From Paraburkholderia franconis (GTDB lineage: Bacteria; Pseudomonadota; Gammaproteobacteria; Burkholderiales; Burkholderiaceae), in assembly GCF_009362735.1 (NCBI RefSeq), contig NZ_WHNP01000014.1, positions 62,300-126,299 on the forward strand: a stretch of 64,000 nt of DNA, written 5' to 3'. Made by a program: the position numbers and the translations under genes. Below, in pieces: positions 18,110 to 26,761 of the stretch; position 1 is the stretch's first letter; every line of letters starts with the position of its first letter. Below the pieces are notes generated by a model. It worked only from the letters and a program-made list of their open reading frames with translations, was not told where the DNA came from and made no database searches.

Positions 18110-18263
18110 GCCCTTTTTCAGTCAGAGCGATTATTCCCGCAGAAGTCGAGCGGCGATTGGCGGATAAAGGCGGGGAAAGGGGGGTATTTCAAACGATGGG
18201 GCGGTATGAACATGCGCCGCCCAGACACCCGGAAGCGGAAGAACGCCCGCTTCCGTTCGACGC

Positions 18264-18289
18264 GCCGGCCCGCGCGGTTGCGGGCCGGC
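18264..18289 (-). terminator. GC-rich hairpin after the DUF3443 gene
   Basis: GCCGGCCCGC and GCGGGCCGGC form a perfect 10-base-pair stem immediately after the DUF3443 stop codon. No T tract is clear, so termination is inferred rather than shown. A second possible stem (GGAAGCG...CGCTTCC) follows. Confidence 0.45.
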
Positions 18290-18295
18290 ACGCGA

Positions 18296-19573
18296 TCACA
18301 ACGAGAACGCGACGAACGGCGCTTGCCCCGACGGGCGCTTGTCCATCCCGTAGTAGACATGGCGGCCGAAGAAGAACGGCAGCCCGAGATCGAACGCGCT
18401 CAACGAGCCGATCTGCCCGCCGAGGTCGTTGAACGCGAAGTTGCTCCCGGCGCTCAACAGGTTCTGCGTATTCGCGACGTTGAGCGGCACGTCGCCCGTC
18501 ACGCCGTTTGCGCCGACGAGCGTGACCGTGCGTTGCTGCGTCGTGCCCGGACAGTAGAACGATGCCAGATTGCCCGTGCACAACGGCATCGAACCATCTT
18601 GGAAGAAGTAGCCGTTCGAGCCGCTGTCCATGAACGTGTTGGTCGTCGCGCCGTTGAACTTGCTGTTGACGAGGTCGCCGGACGCATCGGTCGTATAGAT
18701 CGTTATCCCCTGTTCCTGGCCATTGTTCGACTGCGTACCGATGCCGAACACGACCGTCCCTGTCGCCGATGCCTGGCCGCTCGCCGAGATGGGCGCCATC
18801 TGCACGATCACGCCATTGTTGTCGGCGGGGAAGTTCGGCACGGGGTTGGCCACTTGCTTCTCACGCTCTGCGAGCGTGCGCACGCAGTTCGTGCCGTTGC
18901 ACGCGTAGTAGTTGCTGAACTGCGCGACGTTCGCCTGGACCGAGCAGGCCGCTCCGCAATCGATGGGCGCCACGCCGATGCCGATGATGCCGTTCGCGCC
19001 CAGCGTCTGCGCGGTGTTCTCGGCCGCGCCGTTGACGCAGCCGCCCGACGGTATCGACGCATCGGGCAGGTCGCCGATCACCTGAATCGGGATGTTGCTC
19101 GCCACCTCGCCGCTGATCTGCACCGTCGCCGTGCGCGTCGTACCCCACGTGAAGCCGTCGGCGAAGTGCGTGCATTCGGCAAGCTGGCCGCCTGCCGTCG
19201 CCTGCTGGACGGGCAGCGCGCTCGCGAGCGAGCCGAGCGCGGAATTGACGATGCGCACGCCAAACGAGCCCGTGTCGAGCAGAACATTGTTGACGACCGT
19301 GCAGTTGGTGGTGCCCGGCTGGCAGATAGTCACGCTGACCGTCGGTATGTTGATCAGGTTCGCGACGCCGCGGCCGACCGTCACGGCCACCGTGTTCGGC
19401 GCGTTGGCGGCAATCGGCTGCTGGCTGGGTCCGTTGTTGTCGCCCGACGAGGACGACGAACTTCCGCCTCCACCGCCGCCGCATCCCGCGACGAATGCCG
19501 TCATCGAGACGACGCAGATGGCGAGCACGGCCTTTACGACGTGGATGGACTTCTCGATCTTCGCGAATCGCAT
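18296..19573 (-). CDS. DUF3443-type exported lipoprotein
   Basis: This 425-residue protein has a type II signal with lipobox (CVVSMTAFVAGC at about residues 20-31) followed by a run of Gly and Ser. The mature protein is Cys-containing and Thr/Asn/Gly-rich, with VLLDTGSFGVRI and TFMDSGSNGYFF. These two D-T/S-G-S-type motifs recall the paired active sites of retropepsin-like or aspartic proteases, but that is only a resemblance. The overall sequence fits the Burkholderiaceae DUF3443 family as I recall it. It follows a DUF2844 gene by 16 bases, probably as an operon. Its function is unknown and it is not a recognised flagellar gene. Confidence 0.75.
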   Translation of the reverse strand: MRFAKIEKSIHVVKAVLAICVVSMTAFVAGCGGGGGGSSSSSSGDNNGPSQQPIAANAPNTVAVTVGRGVANLINIPTVSVTICQPGTTNCTVVNNVLLDTGSFGVRIVNSALGSLASALPVQQATAGGQLAECTHFADGFTWGTTRTATVQISGEVASNIPIQVIGDLPDASIPSGGCVNGAAENTAQTLGANGIIGIGVAPIDCGAACSVQANVAQFSNYYACNGTNCVRTLAEREKQVANPVPNFPADNNGVIVQMAPISASGQASATGTVVFGIGTQSNNGQEQGITIYTTDASGDLVNSKFNGATTNTFMDSGSNGYFFQDGSMPLCTGNLASFYCPGTTQQRTVTLVGANGVTGDVPLNVANTQNLLSAGSNFAFNDLGGQIGSLSAFDLGLPFFFGRHVYYGMDKRPSGQAPFVAFSL

Positions 19574-19589
19574 GGTTCGTCTCCCGTCG

Positions 19590-20147
19590 TCACTTGATAT
19601 CGGTGCCGCTTACGCCAGCCGGCAGTGCCTGCGGCAGGTAAGCCTGGCCGGAGAAAGCGCCCATATGGCCGCCCGAATGCACGACGAGCCCGTTGTCCTG
19701 CACGATGCCGGGGCCGTGTCCGCCGCCGCGCAACTGGCGTGCATTCGTCACGCCCGCCACGTACTGCGGGAAATAGCTGCCGAGCAGGTCGGAAAGGTCG
19801 GGCATTTGCGGCCCGCTCCATGCGAGACCGAAGACGCTGCCGGCCGTCGAGATGTACTCGCGCACGACGGTGCCGTTGCCGAGCGTGGTCTCGCGCACCG
19901 TGTACGACGCGGAGGTGCTGGCGGAAGAAGACGAAGCAGATGCGGCGGAGCCGGCCGACGCGCTGCGCATCACGGCGACGCCTGACGGCGCGGGCACCGT
20001 CTGGGTCGTCGCGCTCGACCCGGCGGGCGGCGTCATCGGGCTGCCGCCCAAGGCGGCGCTGGCAGGCTGCGAGACGAGCAGGCCCGGAAGCGCACAACAC
20101 AATCCAAACGCTGAAAAGACAGCGGCACGGCTAAAGCTAATCGACAT
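19590..20147 (-). CDS. DUF2844-type exported protein
   Basis: This 185-residue protein has an N-terminal signal peptide (SRAAVFSAFGLCCALPGLLV, cleaved after ASA). A Ser/Ala-rich segment at about residues 45-80 precedes a domain with TSASYTVRETTLGNGTVVRE and FGLAWSGPQMPDLSDLLGSY, which fits the DUF2844 family. The ATG at 20147 follows GGGAGGAATAGAACC, a strong ribosome site. A much longer upstream frame lacks such support. It is paired with the DUF3443 gene downstream; the pair is common in this family and its role is unknown. Confidence 0.75.
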   Translation of the reverse strand: MSISFSRAAVFSAFGLCCALPGLLVSQPASAALGGSPMTPPAGSSATTQTVPAPSGVAVMRSASAGSAASASSSSASTSASYTVRETTLGNGTVVREYISTAGSVFGLAWSGPQMPDLSDLLGSYFPQYVAGVTNARQLRGGGHGPGIVQDNGLVVHSGGHMGAFSGQAYLPQALPAGVSGTDIK

Positions 20148-20628
20148 GGTTCTATTCCTCCCCCCAATCGACACCGGACAGTGCCAGCAGTTCACGGACC
20201 CGGTCTGTTCATTCAGGAGGAACCGGCGCGGCTGCGCACGCGTGCACCGTGCCGGACGGCGTCGAGCGCGGTCACGCACCATCCTCCCCCGGCCGTAGTA
20301 TGCCAGCGGTTGATGAAGCGGAGCGGTGTGCGACCGCACGAACGGGCGTGCGCCGATGCGGTGAGCATCGGTGCGGAAGGTATCGAAACGGCGCTCACAG
20401 TGTCGCGCGAGGCCTGAAGCGAACGCCCGGGTGGGCGTTCGCGGACAAGATCGAAGGAAAAGACTGGGCTTGTATTGGGCCGCAAAGGACACTGAGAAAC
20501 GCTTCGAGCGGAGCGGCGCGGCGAGACGCGCGCGCCGTCGCAGCGGGCAGGCCGGCCATTTCCGGCCGGCCTCAGGAGAAGCCGGGCGACCTGGAAGAAG
20601 CAGAACGCCTCAGAAAAAGCCAGTCGCC
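20148..20628. other. Spacer between cheZ and the DUF2844 gene
   Basis: 481 bases without a supportable gene. It should hold the promoter for the DUF2844-DUF3443 pair and the end of the chemotaxis transcript, including the hairpin at 20549-20572. Confidence 0.5.
20549..20572 (-). terminator. Strong GC hairpin downstream of cheZ
   Basis: AGGCCGGCC and GGCCGGCCT form a 9-base-pair stem with a 6-base loop, 57 bases after the cheZ stop. There is no T tract, so it may be a transcript-end stabiliser rather than a true intrinsic terminator. Confidence 0.45.
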
Positions 20629-21348
20629 TCAGAAGCCGAGGCTGGCAAGCAGATCGTCGACCTGGCTCTGATCCTGCAACACGTCGGCCTTGCCTTCCGG
20701 GTTGATCTGCGGACCGTTCAACAGGCTCTGCGGGCTGCCTGTCGGCGAGATCGGGTCGTGCTGGGCTTCCGCCACGAGCTGCGCCGCTGTCGCCGCGAAC
20801 TGCTCGCGCCGCTCGGCCGCGATGTTGTCGATCAGCACGCCGAGAAGCTGTTGCTCGATCAGGTACACGACGTCGGTGATCTTCTTGATGACCTGGCCCG
20901 TCAGATCCTGGAAGTCCTGCGCCAGCATGATCTCGAGCAGCTGGGCGTTGGTCGCGGACGTGATTTCTGGCACGCCGCGCAGGAACGCGCGCGTGTCGTT
21001 CATCAGCGCGCGCACTTCCTCGCGCTCGATGGGCGCCGAGTACCACTGCTCCCAGCGCGCGTCGAGAGCGGCCGCGTCCTGCTGCAACTGCTCCTGCATA
21101 GGCTTCGCGACCTCGATCGACGACAACACGCGCTCGGCTGCCTGCTCGGTCATCGTCGCGATGTATTTCAGACGGTCGCGAGCGTCCGGCACCGCTTCAG
21201 CCGCGCGCTCGACGTGCTTGTCGATCCCCAGCTCGCGCATCGAATCGCGCAGCGTGCGCGTGAGCTGTCCGATGCGTGCAAGGATGCGGTCGGTCGCGAG
21301 CTCGGAGCCGTCTTCCCTGGCGCCTTGCTCGTTGATCGATGGGTTCAC
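20629..21348 (-). CDS. cheZ: CheY-P phosphatase CheZ
   Basis: This 239-residue protein removes phosphate from CheY-P to end the tumble signal. It is a long helical protein; the active-site stretch EIMLAQDFQDLTGQVIKKIT (about residues 135-155) holds the conserved D-x-x-x-Q pattern. The C-terminus DQSQVDDLLASLGF is the CheY-binding tail. It starts with GTG at 21348, one base after the cheY stop, so translation is probably coupled. It is the last gene of the chemotaxis operon. Confidence 0.96.
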   Translation of the reverse strand: MNPSINEQGAREDGSELATDRILARIGQLTRTLRDSMRELGIDKHVERAAEAVPDARDRLKYIATMTEQAAERVLSSIEVAKPMQEQLQQDAAALDARWEQWYSAPIEREEVRALMNDTRAFLRGVPEITSATNAQLLEIMLAQDFQDLTGQVIKKITDVVYLIEQQLLGVLIDNIAAERREQFAATAAQLVAEAQHDPISPTGSPQSLLNGPQINPEGKADVLQDQSQVDDLLASLGF

Positions 21349-21349
21349 A

Positions 21350-21745
21350 TCAGCTCCCGGCTTTCGCCATCTTCTCGAGGATCTTGTTGAGCTTCTCGTC
21401 GAGCGTCGCGGCCGTGAACGGCTTCACGACATAGCCGCTCGCGCCCGCCTGCGCGGCGGCGATGATGTTTTCCTTCTTCGATTCGGCCGTGACCATCAGC
21501 ACGGGCAGATGCGCGAGCGACGCATCGGCGCGGATTTCCTTGAGCATCGCGAGGCCGTCGAGGTTCGGCATGTTCCAGTCGGAAATCACGAATTCGTAGC
21601 TGCCGCCGCGCAGACGCGCGAGGCCCGCTGCGCCGTCTTCCGCTTCGTCGACGTTCGAGTAGCCCAGTTCCTTCAACAGATTGCGGACGATCCGGCGCAT
21701 CGTCGGAAAGTCGTCCACAACCAGAATCTTCATTCCCTTATCCAT
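21350..21745 (-). CDS. cheY: Chemotaxis response regulator CheY
   Basis: This 131-residue single receiver domain carries the acidic pair in ILVVDDFPTMRRIVRNLL, the phospho-acceptor Asp in EFVISDWNMPNLDGLAMLKE, the Thr in VLMVTAESKKENII and the Lys in GASGYVVKPF. The sequence is close to enteric CheY. Phosphorylated by CheA, it binds the flagellar switch. It lies between cheB (69 bases) and cheZ. Confidence 0.97.
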   Translation of the reverse strand: MDKGMKILVVDDFPTMRRIVRNLLKELGYSNVDEAEDGAAGLARLRGGSYEFVISDWNMPNLDGLAMLKEIRADASLAHLPVLMVTAESKKENIIAAAQAGASGYVVKPFTAATLDEKLNKILEKMAKAGS

Positions 21746-21814
21746 GTCCTGTTCCTTTTTCCAATCCAGATGGTGCGGTCACTGGCCCATCTCAAACATT
21801 TGGCCGAGGCCGCA

Positions 21815-22909
21815 TCATACGCGCTGAACGCGATCACCCATTGCAGCAAGACGCGCCATCACGCGCCGGCTCATTTCCGAAAGCGGCGCGATCTCGTCCG
21901 CGGCGCCCATCGCGATCGCCTCGCGCGGCATGCCGAACACGATGCAGCTCGCTTCGTCCTGCGCGAGCGTGTACGCGCCCGCCTTGCGCATGTCGAGCAA
22001 GCCCGCCGCGCCGTCGCGCCCCATGCCCGTGAGAATCACGCCGACGGCGTTCTTCCCGGCATGCAGCGCGGCCGAGCGGAACAGCACATCGACAGACGGA
22101 CGATGCCGGTTGACGGGCGGGTCGTCTGACAGATGCGCGATATAGTTCGCGCCGCTGCGGGCCAGCAGCAGGTGAGCGTGGCCGGGCGCGATGTACGCAT
22201 GTCCCGGCAGCACGCGTTCACCGTGCTCAGCCTCTTTAACGGTAATCCGGCACAAACCATTAAGGCGTTGCGCAAAAGATTTTGTAAATCCGGGCGGCAT
22301 GTGCTGCGCGATCAGCACGGCGGGCGCATCGGGGGGCAGCGGCATCAGCACTTCGCGGATCGCTTCCGTGCCGCCCGTCGATGCGCCGACGATGATCAGC
22401 TTTTCCGTCGACACGAGCGGGTTGTTGAAGAGCGGCGCGTGCGGCGCGGCCGACGCTGCGGCATGACCGGCTGCGGGCGCGTGATGCGCGGGCGCCGCCT
22501 GGCGCACGCGCGCGCGGGCAGCGGCGCGCACCTTGTCGGCGAGCTTTTCCGCGTATTCGAGCATGCCGTCGCGAATGCCGACGCGCGGCTTCGTGACGAA
22601 ATCGACGGCACCCAGTTCGAGCGCGCGCAGCGTGATTTCCGAGCCGCGCTCCGTCAGCGACGACACCATCACGACAGGCATCGGACGCAGACGCATCAGC
22701 TTTTCGAGGAAATCGAGGCCGTCCATGCGCGGCATTTCGACGTCGAGCGTCAGCACGTCGGGGTTGTGCTGCTTGATGAGCTCGCGCGCGACGAGCGGAT
22801 CGGGCGCGGTGGCGACGACCGTCATGTCGGGCTGGCTGTTGATGATTTCCGTCATCAGACTGCGAATCAGCGCCGAATCGTCGACGCACAATACCTTGAT
22901 CTTTTGCAC
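21815..22909 (-). CDS. cheB: Chemoreceptor glutamate methylesterase/deamidase CheB
   Basis: This 364-residue receiver plus methylesterase protein reverses CheR methylation. The receiver domain has VLCVDDSALIRSLMTEIINS and DVLTLDVEMPRMDGLDFLEK. The catalytic triad is visible as Ser in IIVGASTGGTEAIREVLMPL, His in IAQHMPPGFTKSFAQRLNG and Asp in LTGMGRDGAAGL. The start is GTG at 22909 with GGAGG ten bases upstream. A GTG at 22918 overlapping the cheD stop is the alternative. Confidence 0.95.
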   Translation of the reverse strand: MQKIKVLCVDDSALIRSLMTEIINSQPDMTVVATAPDPLVARELIKQHNPDVLTLDVEMPRMDGLDFLEKLMRLRPMPVVMVSSLTERGSEITLRALELGAVDFVTKPRVGIRDGMLEYAEKLADKVRAAARARVRQAAPAHHAPAAGHAAASAAPHAPLFNNPLVSTEKLIIVGASTGGTEAIREVLMPLPPDAPAVLIAQHMPPGFTKSFAQRLNGLCRITVKEAEHGERVLPGHAYIAPGHAHLLLARSGANYIAHLSDDPPVNRHRPSVDVLFRSAALHAGKNAVGVILTGMGRDGAAGLLDMRKAGAYTLAQDEASCIVFGMPREAIAMGAADEIAPLSEMSRRVMARLAAMGDRVQRV

Positions 22910-22914
22910 AGCGC

Positions 22915-23739
22915 TCACGCCTCCTCTACGGTCCTGGCGTTGTTTGATTGAGTCGGGCGCGCGGACGCGCCGAATAATTCGATACGCGGCTTCGCGCCGG
23001 CGGGACGCGCCGCGCCCGTGCCCGCATTCGGGCTTGTCGCCGGATTTGCCCCCGGGTTTGCGGCAGCCGATGCGTCCGCGCCGAACAACTCGATGCGCGG
23101 CTTGCCCGCAGCGGGCGCCGCGAACAGCTCGACACGCGCGCGCGCCTTTGCGAGCCGCTCGGCGCGCGCTTCGGCCGTCTGCCGCGCGAGCGCCTGCTCG
23201 CGTTCCGCGACACCGGCTTCCTGTTGCAGACGCAGCTTCTTGACCATCACCTGGCCCGTGCGCGGCATGAACGCGACCTTGCGCGGATGGTTGCCTTCCA
23301 GGTCTTCGGCGACGATGCGAATCTTTTCGAGCGCGAGATAGCGGCGCACGAATGCGGAGTTGCGGTCGCCGATGTTCATCGTCGTCATGCCCGCGAGCAC
23401 GGCCGCGCCGCCGAACACCTTCGCCTCGAAACGCTCGCGACGGCCGCCCGCCTTGATCAGCTCGTTGATCAGCACTTCCATCGCGTAGGCGCCGTAGCGC
23501 ATCGAGTCGGAAGCGGCCTGCGCGACGTCGGCGCCGTCGTCGGGCAGCATGAAGTGATTCATCCCGCCGATCCCCGCCGTGCGATCCTGGATGCAAGCGG
23601 CCACGCACGAGCCGAGCACCGTGACGAGCACCATGTCTTCGTTCGTCGTGTAGAACTCGTTCGGCAGCAGCTTGACGCCCGGGCGCTTGAAGTGATTGTC
23701 GAAATAGAGATTCGTTGCGATCGGCAGGGTGCTGCTCAT
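22915..23739 (-). CDS. cheD: Chemoreceptor glutamine deamidase CheD with a repetitive C-terminal tail
   Basis: This 274-residue protein deamidates receptor glutamines. The catalytic core (residues about 1-190) shows the Cys in VTVLGSCVAACIQDR and the His in IGGMNHFMLPDD. The C-terminal 80 residues are an extension with three copies of a short motif: RVELFAAP, then KPRIELFGAD and KPRIELFGAS, separated by Ala/Pro/Asn linkers. Typical CheD proteins end near 160-240 residues. The ATG overlaps the cheR stop (ATGA). Confidence 0.94.
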   Translation of the reverse strand: MSSTLPIATNLYFDNHFKRPGVKLLPNEFYTTNEDMVLVTVLGSCVAACIQDRTAGIGGMNHFMLPDDGADVAQAASDSMRYGAYAMEVLINELIKAGGRRERFEAKVFGGAAVLAGMTTMNIGDRNSAFVRRYLALEKIRIVAEDLEGNHPRKVAFMPRTGQVMVKKLRLQQEAGVAEREQALARQTAEARAERLAKARARVELFAAPAAGKPRIELFGADASAAANPGANPATSPNAGTGAARPAGAKPRIELFGASARPTQSNNARTVEEA

Positions 23740-24677
23740 GCGGGCACCCCGCTCGTCGCGCCGTGGCTCGCCGCACGATGAGCCGTGCGCGCCGCGCCTG
23801 CATCGCGGGTCAGTTCGTAGACGGTTTGCCCGCGCAGACGGAACGCCTGCGTGACATACGTGAAGTTCTCCGAGTGGCCGGCGAACAGCAGGCCGCCCGG
23901 CTTCACGAGCGGCTCGAAGCGCGAGAGCACCTGCCCTTGTGTCGGCTTGTCGAAATAGATCATCACGTTGCGGCAGAAGATCGCGTCGAACTGCGTGTTC
24001 AGCCTGTAGTCGCGCTCGGTCAGATTCAGTTGCTCGAAGCGGATCATCGCGCGCAGTTCGGGACGCACCTTCACCATGCCCGCATGCGCGCCCGTGCCCT
24101 TCAGGAAGAAGCGCTTGAGCCGTTCCTGCGACAGATGCTTGACCTGGTCGAACTGGTACATGCCCGCCTCGCCTTTGGCGAGCACCTGCGTGTCGATGTC
24201 GGTTGCGAGCACGCTTGCCTGGCGCGCGGCGTGATCGCCGAGCGCTTCGATCAGCGTCATCGCGATCGAATACGGCTCTTCGCCCGTCGATGCCGCCGAG
24301 CACCAGACCGACACGGGCCCCGGCCGGCGCGCGACGAAGTCGGCGAGAATCGGAAAGTGATGGGCTTCGCGAAAGAACGCGGTGAGGTTCGTCGTGAGCG
24401 CGTTCGTGAACGCTTCCCACTCGGCGGGATCGTTGTCCGATTCGAGGAGATCGAGATACTGGCGAAACGAATCGATCCCGCGCGCGCGCAGACGCCGCGC
24501 GAGCCGGCTATACGCCATGTCGCGCTTGTGATCCGACAGCGAAATGCCCGCGCTGCGGTGAATCAGCTCACGAATGCGGGCGAAATCCGCCGATGTGAAT
24601 TCGAAATCGCGAGCCTGTTCGCCGGGTTTCGCCGGCTCTGCCCGTTCAGGGCGTGCTTGCGCGCGCGTTGCCATCAT
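23736..24677 (-). CDS. cheR: Chemoreceptor methyltransferase CheR
   Basis: This 313-residue SAM-dependent enzyme methylates receptor glutamates. The N-terminal helical domain includes FARIRELIHRSAGISLSDHK and TNALTTNLTAFFREAHHFPI. The SAM motif is VSVWCSAASTGEEPYSIAMT, and FDAIFCRNVMIYFDKPTQGQ follows. Start choice is ATG 24677 (MMATR), with ATG 24674 one codon later. The receptor encoded upstream ends in a D-W-E-T-F pentapeptide, which is the kind of tail CheR binds. Confidence 0.96.
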   Translation of the reverse strand: MMATRAQARPERAEPAKPGEQARDFEFTSADFARIRELIHRSAGISLSDHKRDMAYSRLARRLRARGIDSFRQYLDLLESDNDPAEWEAFTNALTTNLTAFFREAHHFPILADFVARRPGPVSVWCSAASTGEEPYSIAMTLIEALGDHAARQASVLATDIDTQVLAKGEAGMYQFDQVKHLSQERLKRFFLKGTGAHAGMVKVRPELRAMIRFEQLNLTERDYRLNTQFDAIFCRNVMIYFDKPTQGQVLSRFEPLVKPGGLLFAGHSENFTYVTQAFRLRGQTVYELTRDAGAARTAHRAASHGATSGVPA

Positions 24678-24813
24678 GATGTTTTCCGTCTGCCACAGCG
24701 AGCGCCGCACTGCCCGTCGATTCTGCTCTTGCCGCTGTTGCGTTCAATGTTGCCTGCGTTGTCGCCGGCACTGCGTGATGTGCCGGCAATCTGATCTATC
24801 CATGTGTCTTTCG

Positions 24814-26610
24814 TCAGAACGTTTCCCAATCGGCATCGGACGTGGAGGCTGCTTTCGCCGTCTGACGCGCGGTGGGTTCCGCCGACGTCAAGGGTGTCTT
24901 TCTGACGGCCGGTTCGACGCGTGACGGCGCGGGCGCTGCCGCTTCCGTCTTCGCGACGGCAGCCTGCGCGGGCTTCGCCGCCTGCGCGACGGCTGCCTTC
25001 ACACGGCTCTTCGCTGCGTTCGCGGACGGCGTGGCCACCGCGCGCGCCGATTGCGCGCCATTCACGTGCCAGTGCCCGATGGCCGTCTGCAACGAGCGCG
25101 TCTGCTCTTCGAGCGACGCCGCCGCTGCCGCCGCCTGCTCGACGAGCGCCGCGTTCTGCTGCGTCACTGCGTCCATCTGCACGACGGCGCGGTTGACCTG
25201 CTCGATGCCGCCCGATTGCTCTTCCGATGCCGCGCTGATCTCGCCCATGATGTCCGTCACGCGGCGCACGGCCTGCACGATTTCGTCCATCGTCGTGCCC
25301 GCGCGGCCGACGAGCGCCGAGCCGCTCTGCACCTTGTCGGCCGAGTCGCCGATCAGCTCCTTGATTTCCTTCGCCGCGCTCGCGCTGCGTTGCGCGAGGC
25401 TGCGCACTTCGCCCGCGACGACCGCGAAACCGCGGCCCTGCTCACCCGCGCGCGCCGCTTCGACGGCCGCGTTCAGCGCGAGAATGTTCGTCTGGAACGC
25501 GATGCCTTCGATCACGCTGATGATGTCGACGACCTTGTTCGAGCTGGTCGCGATGTCCTGCATCGTGCTGACGACCTGGCTCACCACTTCGCCGCCGCGC
25601 GTCGCGATATCCGACGCGTTCACGGCAAGCTGGCTCGCCTGGCGCGCGTTCTCGGCGTTCTGGCGCACGGTGCCCGTCAGCTGCTCCATGCTCGATGCCG
25701 TTTCCTGCAGCGAGGCCGCCTGCTGTTCCGTGCGCTGCGACAGATCGGTGTTGCCCATCGAGATTTCGCGCGCGCCCGTGTCGATCGACTCGACGCTCGC
25801 GTGCATCGACTTGAGCATCGCCGACAGGCTTTGCTGCATCTGGCCGACTGCCCGGAAGAGGCGGCCGATTTCATTCGTGCCCGACGTGTTCACCTGCTGC
25901 GTGAGATCGCCCTTCGAGATGCGCTCGAAGCACGCGATCGCGTCGTTCAGCGGCTGCACGATCATGCCGCGCAGCGCGAAGCGGATGCCGATCACCAGCA
26001 CCACAGCGAGCACCACGACGCCGATGATCAGCGCGCGCATCGTTGCCATCTGCTCGGCGGCGCTCGCCTGCTGCTGCTCGGCGTGCGCCTGCAATGCCTT
26101 GATCATCGGGCTGACGGCGTCGTCATACGCGACGAACATCGGGCTGATCTTCGTGTCGGCGATCGCGTGATAGCCGGACAGGTCGCTTGCGCGCAGCGCC
26201 GCGAATTCGGGATTCACGCCGTCGCTCATCAGCGACGCGCGCTTCGCAACCACCGCATCGACCAGCGATTGATCGATACCCTTCTTCGGGGTATTCAGGA
26301 ACGCCTGCCAGTTTTCGTTCGATTTGCCGAGCAGTGTGGCCGCACGTTCGAGCACCTGCTTCGTTTGCTCGATCTCGCCCGCCGCCGTCAGCGCGTTGAC
26401 ACGGTCGAACGTGACGCGCGCGCGCAGCATGTACGACGACGAGTCGTTCAGCGTACGGATCGCCACGATGTCGCCGTGCGCCATGCCGTCCAGCGCGTCG
26501 CCCGAGTGGCTCAGCGCTGTAAGCCCAAGCGCCCCGACGATCACTGTCAGTGCAACGAGAATGATCCCCATGACCGTCAGCGTCGTCCGGATCGACCATC
26601 TGCTCAGCAT
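24814..26610 (-). CDS. Methyl-accepting chemotaxis protein (Tar/Tsr-type)
   Basis: This 598-residue chemoreceptor has one membrane segment near the N-terminus (LTVMGIILVALTVIVGALGL), a periplasmic four-helix-bundle sensor of about 150 residues, a second membrane segment (ALIIGVVVLAVVLVIGIRFA), a HAMP linker and a signalling domain with the hairpin tip IISVIEGIAFQTNILALNAA and EAARAGEQGRGFAVVAGEVR. The C-terminus is an Ala/Lys-rich linker ending in DWETF, close to the NWETF tether for CheR. The ATG at 26610 starts the membrane segment. It lies in the cheA-cheW-mcp-cheR order. Confidence 0.95.
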   Translation of the reverse strand: MLSRWSIRTTLTVMGIILVALTVIVGALGLTALSHSGDALDGMAHGDIVAIRTLNDSSSYMLRARVTFDRVNALTAAGEIEQTKQVLERAATLLGKSNENWQAFLNTPKKGIDQSLVDAVVAKRASLMSDGVNPEFAALRASDLSGYHAIADTKISPMFVAYDDAVSPMIKALQAHAEQQQASAAEQMATMRALIIGVVVLAVVLVIGIRFALRGMIVQPLNDAIACFERISKGDLTQQVNTSGTNEIGRLFRAVGQMQQSLSAMLKSMHASVESIDTGAREISMGNTDLSQRTEQQAASLQETASSMEQLTGTVRQNAENARQASQLAVNASDIATRGGEVVSQVVSTMQDIATSSNKVVDIISVIEGIAFQTNILALNAAVEAARAGEQGRGFAVVAGEVRSLAQRSASAAKEIKELIGDSADKVQSGSALVGRAGTTMDEIVQAVRRVTDIMGEISAASEEQSGGIEQVNRAVVQMDAVTQQNAALVEQAAAAAASLEEQTRSLQTAIGHWHVNGAQSARAVATPSANAAKSRVKAAVAQAAKPAQAAVAKTEAAAPAPSRVEPAVRKTPLTSAEPTARQTAKAASTSDADWETF

Positions 26611-26633
26611 TTTCTGCTCCCTGATTTTGCTGT

Positions 26634-26723
26634 ACCGGAGGTAGCGCTTTAACGCTTGCTCCGGTCCCATGCACAGCTGTCGACCAGAGTCAGCGCTTTA
26701 GCGCTTGCTCTGCTCCCCATGCA
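26634..26723. repeat. Two further copies of the flgF-flgG palindromic repeat
   Basis: Unit 1 (26634-26672) reads accggaggtagcgctttaac, then gcttgctccggt, ending cccatgc. Unit 2 (26680-26723) starts gtcgaccagagtcagcgctt and ends ccccatgc. Stem sequences differ from the copies at 3017-3209, but the pairing, the gctttagc-type loop and the CCCATGC tail are kept. They sit between cheW and the receptor gene, inside an operon. Confidence 0.8.
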
Positions 26724-26761
26724 TAGCTGTCGTTCTTGCAGCGTTCCTGCGGCCCGCGTGA

